A DNA stretch of 8,523 nucleotides from Alphaproteobacteria bacterium (GTDB lineage Bacteria > Pseudomonadota > Alphaproteobacteria > Micropepsales > Micropepsaceae): NCBI GenBank assembly GCA_017307315.1, contig JAFKFF010000315.1:1-8523 (forward strand), in the 5' to 3' direction. A model generated the notes under the pieces. It searched no databases, had not been told where the DNA came from, and saw only the letters and a program-made list of their open reading frames with translations. Position numbers and translations under genes: made by a program. This document shows, one piece after another, positions 1-5,626 of this stretch; the stretch's first letter is position 1, and each line of letters begins with the position of its first letter.

Positions 1-867
1 GGCGGCATAGGCGGCCGAGCGGTCGACCTTGGTCGGATCCTTGCCGGAGAAGGCGCCGCCGCCATGCGGCGCCGCGCCGCCATAGGTGTCGACGATGATC
101 TTGCGGCCCGTCAGGCCGGCATCGCCGTCGGGTCCGCCGATGACGAACTTGCCGGTGGGATTGACGTGCCAGATCGTCGCCGGCGTGATCCAGCCGTCCG
201 GCAGCGCCTCGCGGATATAGGGCTCCACGATGGAGCGCACGTCGTGCGAGGACAGGCTCTCGTCGAGATGCTGCGTCGACAGGACGATCTGCGTCACCTC
301 GACCGGCTTGCCGTCCTCGTAGCGGACGGTGACCTGGCTCTTCGCATCGGGACCGAGGGCGCCCGTCTCGCCGGTGCGGCGCGCCTCGGACAGCCGCTTC
401 AGGATGCGGTGCGCATAATAGATGGGCGCCGGCATCAGCTCCGGCGTCTCCGAGCAGGCATAGCCGAACATGATGCCCTGGTCGCCGGCACCCTCGTCCT
501 TGTTGCCGGCCGAATCGACGCCCTGCGCGATGTCGACCGACTGGGCATGCAGATGCACGTCGATCGCCGCGGTCTCCCAGTGGAAGCCGCTCTGCTGATA
601 GCCGATGTCCTTGATCGCGAGCCGGGCCGTATGCGCGACGAGGTCCCTCGTGATCGCCGAAGGCCCGCGGGTTTCGCCGGCGATCACGACCCGGTTCGTG
701 GTCGCAAGCGTCTCGCAGGCGACGCGCAGATGCGCCGGGTCCCAGCCCTGCTCGGGACCGATGCGGAAGAAGGCATCGACGATCTCGTCGGATATCCTGT
801 CGCAGACCTTGTCCGGGTGGCCCTCGGATACGGATTCACTCGTAAACAGATAGGACTTCCTGGACAC
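1..867 (-). CDS. metK: S-adenosylmethionine synthetase (methionine adenosyltransferase), N-terminal 289 residues; 3' end outside window
   Basis: Cytosolic enzyme that makes S-adenosylmethionine from methionine and ATP, releasing phosphate and diphosphate. The reverse complement reads continuously from a GTG at 867-865 to the window edge. Visible family motifs are the N-terminal [12 protein letters not shown] (residues 9-20, with the ATP-binding His-Pro-Asp-Lys), [12 protein letters not shown] (126-137), and the glycine-rich phosphate-binding stretch [14 protein letters not shown] (269-282). Family members are usually about 385-390 residues, so roughly the last 100 are missing only because the window ends. 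The GTG start gives the normal N-terminus ([12 protein letters not shown]). In the same frame upstream there is no ATG or GTG before a stop at about 954-952. No well-placed Shine-Dalgarno is exposed: the only G-run (881-878) lies inside a predicted hairpin. It diverges from the acyl-CoA ligase gene. Identification is secure from the motifs; the start is likely. Confidence 0.97.
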   Translation of the reverse strand, partial: MSRKSYLFTSESVSEGHPDKVCDRISDEIVDAFFRIGPEQGWDPAHLRVACETLATTNRVVIAGETRGPSAITRDLVAHTARLAIKDIGYQQSGFHWETAAIDVHLHAQSVDIAQGVDSAGNKDEGAGDQGIMFGYACSETPELMPAPIYYAHRILKRLSEARRTGETGALGPDAKSQVTVRYEDGKPVEVTQIVLSTQHLDESLSSHDVRSIVEPYIREALPDGWITPATIWHVNPTGKFVIGGPDGDAGLTGRKIIVDTYGGAAPHGGGAFSGKDPTKVDRSAAYAA

Positions 868-908
868 GTGCTTGGGACCCCGCGCGAGAAATGGCCGGGG
901 CCTTGCAC
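868..908 (-). promoter_or_regulatory. metK leader hairpin abutting the GTG start
   Basis: On the metK strand, GTGC (908-905) pairs with GCAC (871-868). Inside it, GGCCCCG (902-896) pairs with CGGGG-U-CC (882-875) with one bulged U. The internal loop is AA against CAA and the terminal loop has 13 bases. The outer stem ends exactly at the base before the GTG codon. The only purine run that could act as a ribosome-binding site (GGGG, 881-878) is in the inner stem. Seen directly: the pairing. Inferred: a translation-controlling structure, possibly SAM-related because the gene is metK. I do not recognise the SAM-II, SAM-V or SAM/SAH consensus in it. Confidence 0.45.
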
Positions 909-927
909 CCGGTCCGATGGTCGAAGG

Positions 928-955
928 TTTGTAGTCCAATCGCCCCGACGGTCAA
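928..955 (-). promoter_or_regulatory. Candidate sigma-70 type promoter for metK
   Basis: On the minus strand TTGACC (955-950) is followed after 16 bases by TACAAA (933-928). This matches the housekeeping consensus at 5 of 6 positions in the -35 box and 4 of 6 in the -10 box. Transcription would begin near 921, giving a leader of about 54 bases that contains the hairpin next to the metK start. Inferred from sequence only. Confidence 0.55.
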
Positions 956-1011
956 GCAAGATCGTTGCCGCGCCAGGGGGCCGCGGTGGAACAATCCGCC
1001 TCAAGCCGCGC

Positions 1012-2661
1012 TTGCGTTCCTCCCCGGCGCCGTCGCGCCCCAAGCCGCGCAGCCCTTATGACGAACTGCCCCGCACCCCGGCCAATTTTCAACCGCTGAC
1101 CCCGCTTTCGCATCTGGAGCGGGCGGCGGCGGTCTTCCCGGACCGGACCGCGATCATCCACGGCAACCGGCGCGTCCCTTACGCGGACTTCTATCGCCGC
1201 TGCCGCAAGCTCGCCTCGGCGCTGAGCTTAAGCGGTATCGGCAAGAACGATACGGTGGCGGTGGTCTTGGCCAATACGCCGGCCATGCTGGAGGCCCATT
1301 ACGCCGTGCCGATGGCGGGCGCCGTGCTGAACGCGATCAACACCCGCCTCGATGCCGCGTCCATCGCCTATATGCTGGACCATGGCGAGGCCAAGATCCT
1401 CATCACCGACCGCGAATTTTCCGCAACCGTCGGCGAAGCCTTGAAGCTGGTGAAACGGCCGCCGCTGGTGATCGATTACGACGATCCCGAATTCCCGCAA
1501 GCCGGCGCCTGTCTGGGCGAAGATTACGAAGCCTTCGTCGCGCAGGGCGATGCCGATTTTTCCTGGCGCTGGCCGGCGGACGAATGGGATGCGATCTCGC
1601 TGAATTATACCTCCGGCACCACGGGCGATCCCAAGGGCGTGGTCTATCATCATCGCGGCGCGGCCCTGATGGGCTACAGCAATATCCTGGCCGGGAATAT
1701 GAGCCGCCATCCCGTGCTGCTGTGGACCTTGCCCATGTTCCACTGCAATGGCTGGTGCTTTCCCTGGACCTTGTCGGTCAATGCCGGCACCCATGTCTGC
1801 CTGCGCTGGGTGCGCGCCGGCGCGATCTACAAGGCGATCGCCGAGCATGGCGTCACCCACCTGTGCGGCGCGCCCATCGTGATGTCGACGATCCTGAACG
1901 CCGCGGAGGACGAGCGGCAGAGCTTCGATCAGCGCGTCACCTTCCTGGTCGCCGCCGCCCCGCCGCCGGAATCGGTTCTGGCGGGCATGGCGGAAGCGGG
2001 CTTCGACATCGTGCATGTCTATGGCCTGACCGAAGTCTATGGCCCGGCCGTGGTCAATGAATGGCACGAAGACTGGGACGCGCTGAAAGGCGCCGAGCGC
2101 GCCAGGCGCCAGGCCCGCCAGGGCGTGCGCTATCACGCGCTGGAAGACCTGACCGTGATGGACCCGCAAACCATGGAACGCGTACCGCCCGACACGCTGG
2201 GCGAAGTGATGTTCCGCGGCAATATCGTAATGAAGGGCTATCTCAAGAATCCCGACGCCACGCGCGCGGCGCTGGCCAGCGGCTGGTTTCATTCCGGCGA
2301 TCTGGGCGTGCTGCATCCCGATGGCTATGTCCAGCTCAAGGACCGTTCCAAGGACATCATCATCTCGGGCGGCGAGAACATCTCCTCGATCGAGATCGAG
2401 AATGTCCTGAACCGCCATCCGGCGGTGCAATTCGCCGCCGTGGTCGCCAAGCCGGATGCCAAATGGGGCGAGACGCCCTGTGCCTTCGTCGAGAAAAGGC
2501 GCGGCCATGACGCCGTGACCGAAGAGGAGATTCTCGCCTTCTGCCGCCAGAATCTGGCGAAATTCAAGGCGCCGCGCTTCCTGGTCTTCACCGAACTGCC
2601 CAAGACCAGCACCGGCAAGATTCAGAAATTCGTCCTGCGCGAGCGCGCCGTGCGCTTATGA
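1012..2661 (+). CDS. AMP-forming acyl-CoA synthetase/ligase (DmdB-like branch of the ANL superfamily)
   Basis: Cytosolic enzyme expected to activate a carboxylic acid with ATP to an acyl-AMP and then to an acyl-CoA. With the TTG at 1012 as residue 1 it has 549 residues, normal for the family. Motifs: P-loop YTSGTTGDPKG (199-209), YGLTE (337-341), GWFHSGDLG (424-432), hinge region DRSKDIIISGGE (444-455), and C-terminal PKTSTGK with the adenylation lysine at about 536. The N-terminus (PYDELPRTPANFQPLTPLS) and the TLPMFHCNGWCFPW segment resemble the medium/long-chain and methylmercaptopropionate-CoA ligases, but the substrate cannot be read from sequence. The start is uncertain: the frame has no ATG near the conserved N-terminus, which begins at about 1054, and TTG 1012 lacks a good ribosome-binding site. 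The open frame runs back across antisense metK, but that part is not protein-like. Its stop overlaps the exporter start (ATGA), implying translational coupling. Confidence 0.93.
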   Translation: MRSSPAPSRPKPRSPYDELPRTPANFQPLTPLSHLERAAAVFPDRTAIIHGNRRVPYADFYRRCRKLASALSLSGIGKNDTVAVVLANTPAMLEAHYAVPMAGAVLNAINTRLDAASIAYMLDHGEAKILITDREFSATVGEALKLVKRPPLVIDYDDPEFPQAGACLGEDYEAFVAQGDADFSWRWPADEWDAISLNYTSGTTGDPKGVVYHHRGAALMGYSNILAGNMSRHPVLLWTLPMFHCNGWCFPWTLSVNAGTHVCLRWVRAGAIYKAIAEHGVTHLCGAPIVMSTILNAAEDERQSFDQRVTFLVAAAPPPESVLAGMAEAGFDIVHVYGLTEVYGPAVVNEWHEDWDALKGAERARRQARQGVRYHALEDLTVMDPQTMERVPPDTLGEVMFRGNIVMKGYLKNPDATRAALASGWFHSGDLGVLHPDGYVQLKDRSKDIIISGGENISSIEIENVLNRHPAVQFAAVVAKPDAKWGETPCAFVEKRRGHDAVTEEEILAFCRQNLAKFKAPRFLVFTELPKTSTGKIQKFVLRERAVRL

Positions 2662-3893
2662 ACGGGCCGGTCAAGTCCAGCCGGCTCGCCCTGGCCTTCA
2701 TCTTTTTCACCATGCTGATCGACACGGTCGGGCTTGGCATCATCATTCCGGTGTCGCCGGGCCTGATCGCGGAACTCACCCATCAGAATCTCTCGGGCGC
2801 GGCACGCTGGGGCGGCTGGCTGTTCTTTTCCTATGCGGCGATGCAGTTCCTGTTCGCGCCCCTGATCGGCAATCTCTCGGACCGGTTCGGCCGGCGCCCG
2901 GTGCTGATCTCATCTCTCGCCATGCTGGGGGTGGATTATCTGATCACCGGGTTTGCGCCGACCATCGCGCTTCTGTTCGTGGGCCGCATCCTGTCGGGAA
3001 TCGCGGGCGCGGCCTATCCCACGGCCAACGCCTATATCGCCGACATCTCGCCGCCGGAAAAACGCGCCGCCAATTTCGGACTGGTGGGCGCGGCGTTCGG
3101 CGTGGGTTTCGTGCTGGGACCGGCCCTGGGCGGCTTCGTCGGCGAACATTTCGGCCTGCGCGCGCCTTTCTTCGTCGCCGCCGGCCTTTCCTTCGCCAAT
3201 GCGCTGTTCGGCCTTCTGGTGCTGCACGAATCCCTGCCCCCCGAACGGCGCCGAAAGTTCGAAATATGGCGCGCCAATCCGCTGGGTTCGCTCAAGGCGC
3301 TGGCGCGCTTTCCCCATCTGGCGATGCTCTTGTCCGTCCTGGTGCTGGTGCAGTTCGCGCACGATTCCCTGCCCTCGACCTGGACCTATTACACCATGCT
3401 GAAATTCGGCTGGGGGCCGGGCGACGTCGCCTGGTCGCTGGTGGCGATCGGCGCGTTGAGCGCTGTTTCCTATGCCGTGCTGCCCCGGCTTGTCGTGCCG
3501 CGCCTGGGCGAGAGCGGCGCGGTCTATCTGGGCTTTGTCGCCAGCGCGATTGCTTATGCCGGCTATGCCTTCTCGGCCAAGGCCTGGATGTTCTACGCCT
3601 GGATGATCCCTTTCACCCTGGGCGGCGTGGGGGGCCCCGCGCTCAGCGCCATCATGTCCCACAGCGTGCCGCCCACCGAACAGGGCGAGTTGCAGGGCGC
3701 CAGCTCCAGCATCACCAACCTGACATCGGTGATCGCGATGTGGGCCATGCCCACGCTCTTCGCCTGGTTCACCGGCCCGAGCGCGCCGGTTCATTTTCCG
3801 GGCGCGTCTTTCTTCGCGGCCGCGATCTGCGAGTTCGGTGCTTTGGCGCTGTTCGTGCGCGCCATCGCCCGAGGGCGGAAGCGCGAAGCTTAG
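2658..3893 (+). CDS. Major facilitator superfamily exporter, TetA-like (DHA1 type)
   Basis: Inner-membrane proton-coupled transporter, 411 residues, as expected for a 12-helix MFS protein. Hydrophobic segments are spread along the whole chain, with a more polar central region at about residues 190-220 (ESLPPERRRKFEIWR) that fits the loop between the two six-helix halves. MFS motif A, GNLSDRFGRRPVL, is at 71-83 after the second helix. The drug:H+ antiporter motif C, GVGFVLGPALGG, is at 148-159 in helix 5. An acidic residue in helix 1 (IDTVGLGIIIPV, from about 21) resembles tetracycline/multidrug exporters of the TCR/Tet group. This group contains many chromosomal transporters of unknown substrate, so resistance should not be assumed. 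ATG 2658 lies in the ATGA overlap with the ligase stop, so it is probably translated by coupling. The last codon and stop overlap the end of the convergent YdcH gene. Confidence 0.93.
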   Translation: MNGPVKSSRLALAFIFFTMLIDTVGLGIIIPVSPGLIAELTHQNLSGAARWGGWLFFSYAAMQFLFAPLIGNLSDRFGRRPVLISSLAMLGVDYLITGFAPTIALLFVGRILSGIAGAAYPTANAYIADISPPEKRAANFGLVGAAFGVGFVLGPALGGFVGEHFGLRAPFFVAAGLSFANALFGLLVLHESLPPERRRKFEIWRANPLGSLKALARFPHLAMLLSVLVLVQFAHDSLPSTWTYYTMLKFGWGPGDVAWSLVAIGALSAVSYAVLPRLVVPRLGESGAVYLGFVASAIAYAGYAFSAKAWMFYAWMIPFTLGGVGGPALSAIMSHSVPPTEQGELQGASSSITNLTSVIAMWAMPTLFAWFTGPSAPVHFPGASFFAAAICEFGALALFVRAIARGRKREA

Positions 3894-4060
3894 TGGAGGG
3901 CTCTCAGCCGCTCCAATTCATCCTTAATTCGGAGTTTTTGTTTTTTGAGGGCTGCGACCCTGGCCTCGTCCCAATCGGGATGTCGCATTTCGGAGGCGAT
4001 AATTTCTTCCAGTTTACGGTGTTGAACAGAGAGAGTCTCGATCTGCCCTTCCAATTCCAT
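3890..4060 (-). CDS. YdcH/DUF465 family small coiled-coil protein (56 aa)
   Basis: A 56-residue ORF on the minus strand from ATG 4060-4058 to TAA 3892-3890. It begins MELEGQIETLSVQHRKLEEI and contains the family signature LKKQKLRIKDEL at about residues 38-49, near the C-terminus. The heptad-like charge pattern predicts a helical hairpin or coiled coil with no membrane segment. The family is widespread in proteobacteria and its function is unknown. A GAGG (4070-4067) lies six bases before the ATG, a good ribosome-binding site, and a plausible promoter is at 4089-4117. It shares KK.KL..KDE with the second YdcH gene at 4792-5010, so the two are probably paralogues. It meets the MFS gene tail to tail with a 4-base overlap. 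Its shortness makes it easy to miss. Identification rests on the signature and on the paralogue. Confidence 0.88.
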   Translation of the reverse strand: MELEGQIETLSVQHRKLEEIIASEMRHPDWDEARVAALKKQKLRIKDELERLRALH

Positions 4061-4088
4061 CCTCTACCTCGTCGGCTTAGGCCTCAAA

Positions 4089-4117
4089 AGTAAAGCACCA
4101 AGCCCAAGACCTGTCAC
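4089..4117 (-). promoter_or_regulatory. Candidate promoter for the minus-strand YdcH gene
   Basis: On the minus strand GTGACA (4117-4112) and TTTACT (4094-4089) are separated by 17 bases, matching the sigma-70 consensus at 5 of 6 and 4 of 6 positions. Transcription would start near 4082, leaving a leader of about 22 bases with the GAGG ribosome-binding site. I saw no comparably good promoter for ubiX in the remainder of this 117-base divergent gap. Confidence 0.4.
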
Positions 4118-4177
4118 GCGCAAAAGTTTTGGAACCAACCTCTTCCGGCCAAAGCGCGGCGGATGTAAACGAAGGCC

Positions 4178-4795
4178 ATGGGACGGGCGCAAAACTCCAA
4201 GGATATGCCGGAAAAACTGGTGGTCGGGCTGTCAGGCGCCTCGGGCGTGGCCTATGGCGTCCGGCTTCTGGAAGCCTTGCGCGACCTGCGAATCGAGTCG
4301 CATCTGGTGATGACCAAACCGGCCCGCATGACCATTGCGTATGAGACCGATCTGTCGCCCAAGCAGGTCGAAGCCAAAGCCGATCACGTTCATGCCGTCG
4401 ACGATATCGCCGCTCCGATTTCCAGCGGCAGCTTCCGTACCGCGGGCATGATCGTCGCGCCTTGCTCGGTGCGCAGCATGAGCGAGATCGCAACCGGCGC
4501 GACCGGCAATCTTCTCACCCGCGCCGCCGACGTCATGCTGAAGGAGCGACGCCCGCTGATCCTGATGGTGCGCGAAACGCCGCTGCATCTGGGCCATCTG
4601 CGCACCATGACGCAATTGACTGAGATGGGCGCCATCATTCTGCCGCCGGTACCGGCTTTCTATGCCGAGCCGAAAACCTTGTCCGATCTGGTCGATCAGA
4701 TGGTGGGCAAGGCGCTGGATCTTCTGGGATGGGAATGGCCGATGAAACGCTGGGGCGAAGATGTGCCCAGGCCCAAACGGGGCAAGCGCCCATGA
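4178..4795 (+). CDS. ubiX: Flavin prenyltransferase UbiX
   Basis: Joins a dimethylallyl group to FMN to make prenylated FMN, the cofactor of UbiD-type decarboxylases used in ubiquinone synthesis and other aromatic-acid decarboxylations. The protein has 205 residues (family about 185-200). The N-terminal FMN-binding fold shows VVGLSGASG (15-23). Further on are APCSVRSM, GNLLTRAADVMLKERRPL and the RETPLHLGHLRTM stretch, then LPPVPAFYAEPKTLSDLVD, all typical of UbiX/Pad1. The start is ambiguous. ATG 4178 gives the longest form; ATG 4205 (MPEKLVVG, 196 residues) fits the usual family N-terminus slightly better. Both have purine runs too close for an ideal ribosome-binding site. The stop overlaps the next gene by ATGA, so the two are probably co-translated. 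No ubiD lies in the window. Confidence 0.95.
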   Translation: MGRAQNSKDMPEKLVVGLSGASGVAYGVRLLEALRDLRIESHLVMTKPARMTIAYETDLSPKQVEAKADHVHAVDDIAAPISSGSFRTAGMIVAPCSVRSMSEIATGATGNLLTRAADVMLKERRPLILMVRETPLHLGHLRTMTQLTEMGAIILPPVPAFYAEPKTLSDLVDQMVGKALDLLGWEWPMKRWGEDVPRPKRGKRP

Positions 4796-5010
4796 GCGGC
4801 CATGTCACCCGCCCCGACGAAGTGGCGGCGCGCGCCAAGCTGGCGGCGTTGATTCAGGAACACCGCGATCTCGATGCCGCCATCGAGGCCCTGGCGGTGA
4901 CGGGCGGGGGCGACCAGCTCGCACTGTCGCGCCTGAAGAAGCGCAAGCTGCAGCTGAAGGACGAGATCACCGAGATCAACAATTCGCTGCTGCCCGACAT
5001 CATCGCCTGA
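4792..5010 (+). CDS. YdcH/DUF465 family small coiled-coil protein (72 aa)
   Basis: A 72-residue acidic/basic helical protein of unknown function. The C-terminal half carries the YdcH/DUF465 signature LSRLKKRKLQLKDEI at about residues 45-59, preceded by a first helix (KLAALIQEHRDLDAAIEAL, 16-34) and a short glycine turn (VTGGGD). This is the same two-helix layout as the paralogue at 3890-4060, but with about 12 extra N-terminal residues. The ATG at 4792 overlaps the ubiX stop by four bases (ATGA). The frame is open further upstream, inside ubiX, to ATG 4729, but that part is ubiX sequence in another frame, so 4792 is chosen. The overlap suggests expression with ubiX; a functional link to flavin prenylation is not established. 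Confidence 0.9.
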   Translation: MSGHVTRPDEVAARAKLAALIQEHRDLDAAIEALAVTGGGDQLALSRLKKRKLQLKDEITEINNSLLPDIIA

Positions 5011-5020
5011 CCGCCAAATA

Positions 5021-5035
5021 GTTCTTGCTTTGTTC
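5021..5035 (+). promoter_or_regulatory. Candidate alphaproteobacterial LexA (SOS) box upstream of the VOC gene
   Basis: Exact match to the direct repeat GTTC-N7-GTTC (GTTC 5021-5024, TTGCTTT, GTTC 5032-5035), the consensus operator of LexA in alphaproteobacteria. It lies in the 69-base gap between the YdcH stop and the VOC start, 44 bases before the ATG, a normal operator location. Seen: the motif and its place. Inferred: DNA-damage control of the VOC gene. Confidence 0.5.
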
Positions 5036-5079
5036 TTTTGGCCGGGAGAAGCTGCCCGCCATTTCAAACGGGGAAACGC

Positions 5080-5481
5080 ATGACCAAGATCGGCTATGTC
5101 ACCATCGGCGCCAAGGACAGCGACGCGTCGGTGAAATTCTATGACGCGGTGTTTCAGGCGCTGGGCGACGAGCGCAAATTTTCCGAAGGCGGCTGGACCG
5201 GCTATGGCGTGCCGGGGCCGGACAAGGGCTTCACCGGCTGCCACACCATGCTGTGCAAGCCGCATGACGGCAAGGAAGCGCGCGGCGGCAACGGCATCAT
5301 GATTTCCTATCTCGCGCCAAACCCCGAAGCGGTGAAAGCGGCCCATGCCGGCGGCATGGCCAATGGCGGCACGGATGAAGGCGCGCCGGGATACCGCCCG
5401 CCGGAAGCGACCTCCGGCTTCTATGGCGCATATCTGCGCGATCCTACCGGCAACAAGATCTGCGTCTTTGCGGTAGGCTAA
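5080..5481 (+). CDS. VOC superfamily (glyoxalase/bleomycin-resistance/dioxygenase fold) protein
   Basis: A single-domain VOC protein of 133 residues, probably forming a dimer. It shows the two beta-alpha-beta-beta-beta half-modules of the fold: an N-terminal strand with DASVKFYDAVFQALG (15-29) and a C-terminal half with GGTDEGAPGYRPP (96-108), GFYGAYLRDPTGNKICVF (113-130). The subfamily is common in proteobacteria and mostly uncharacterised; the substrate is unknown. The usual first metal-ligand histidine after the N-terminal Ile appears replaced by Tyr6, and the glutamate expected after GNKI is Cys128, so metal-dependent lyase activity is doubtful. ATG 5080 is chosen because GGGGA lies five bases upstream (5070-5074) and the family N-terminus starts there; the frame opens 42 bases earlier at a TTG. 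A LexA-type site precedes it. It converges with alaS across a repeat-containing gap. Confidence 0.9.
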   Translation: MTKIGYVTIGAKDSDASVKFYDAVFQALGDERKFSEGGWTGYGVPGPDKGFTGCHTMLCKPHDGKEARGGNGIMISYLAPNPEAVKAAHAGGMANGGTDEGAPGYRPPEATSGFYGAYLRDPTGNKICVFAVG

Positions 5482-5490
5482 AGTAATCGG

Positions 5491-5521
5491 TCCTCACCCT
5501 GAGCCTGTCGAAGGGTGAGGA
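5491..5521. repeat. Perfect 10-bp inverted repeat with REP-like core
   Basis: TCCTCACCCT (5491-5500) and AGGGTGAGGA (5512-5521) are exact reverse complements around an 11-base loop (GAGCCTGTCGA). The core CCCTGAGCCTGTCGAAGGG is of the short palindromic type scattered between genes in many proteobacterial genomes (established knowledge, recalled, not searched). It begins 9 bases after the VOC stop. A degenerate second copy of CTGAGCCTG..GAAAGG follows at 5539-5554. It could stabilise the mRNA 3' end or help termination; there is no T-run after it on either strand. Confidence 0.7.
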
Positions 5522-5560
5522 TAGCGCGCGAGAAAATTCTGAGCCTGCGAAAGGCGCCGT

Positions 5561-5626
5561 CCTCGCTTCGCTCGAAGCGGGGCCAGCTTTTCCAGGCTCA
5601 CTTCGTTCGTCAAGAAAAGCTAGGCC
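5561..5626. terminator. Two hairpins at the convergent ends of the VOC gene and alaS; weak candidate terminator region
   Basis: CCTCGCTTC (5561-5569) pairs with GAAGCGGGG (5574-5582) around GCTC, with one G-T pair. Then GGCCAGCTTTTC (5581-5592) pairs with GAAAAGCT-A-GGCC (5614-5626) with one bulged base and a 21-base loop. The 3' arm of the second includes the alaS stop codon (5622-5620). The first hairpin is followed on the plus strand by CCAGCTTTTCC, only a weak T-tract, and neither has a T-run on the minus strand. The pairing is clear; the termination role is inferred. Confidence 0.4.

Noticed and set aside
865..870. CACGTG palindrome giving back-to-back GTG starts for metK (minus) and the ligase (plus)
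   Set aside because: The GTG fits metK, but using the plus-strand GTG at 868 would add 48 non-conserved residues to the ligase. The symmetry is most likely coincidental.
64..1011. Long open plus-strand frame continuous with the acyl-CoA ligase, suggesting a fused N-terminal domain
   Set aside because: This part is the exact antisense of metK, which has full family motifs on the minus strand. The plus-frame residues are rich in Arg, Ala and Asp with no recognisable domain, as expected from a GC-rich shadow frame.
1228..2508. A 426-codon open minus-strand frame opposite the acyl-CoA ligase
   Set aside because: It is antisense to a clearly functional ligase, with His/Gly/Arg-rich low-information sequence and no motif or plausible ribosome-binding context.
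2910..3794. A 294-codon open minus-strand frame opposite the MFS gene
   Set aside because: It is antisense to a well-formed transporter. Its hydrophilic His/Gln/Arg-rich composition is typical of the complement of membrane-protein codons.
3266..4093. A 275-codon plus-strand frame running through the MFS gene into the following gap
   Set aside because: It is out of frame with the transporter and reads across the antisense of the small YdcH gene, with no independent coding signal.
3894..4177. Apparent 284-base non-coding gap after the MFS gene
   Set aside because: Most of it is the 56-codon YdcH gene on the minus strand. Only about 117 bases (4061-4177) are truly intergenic.
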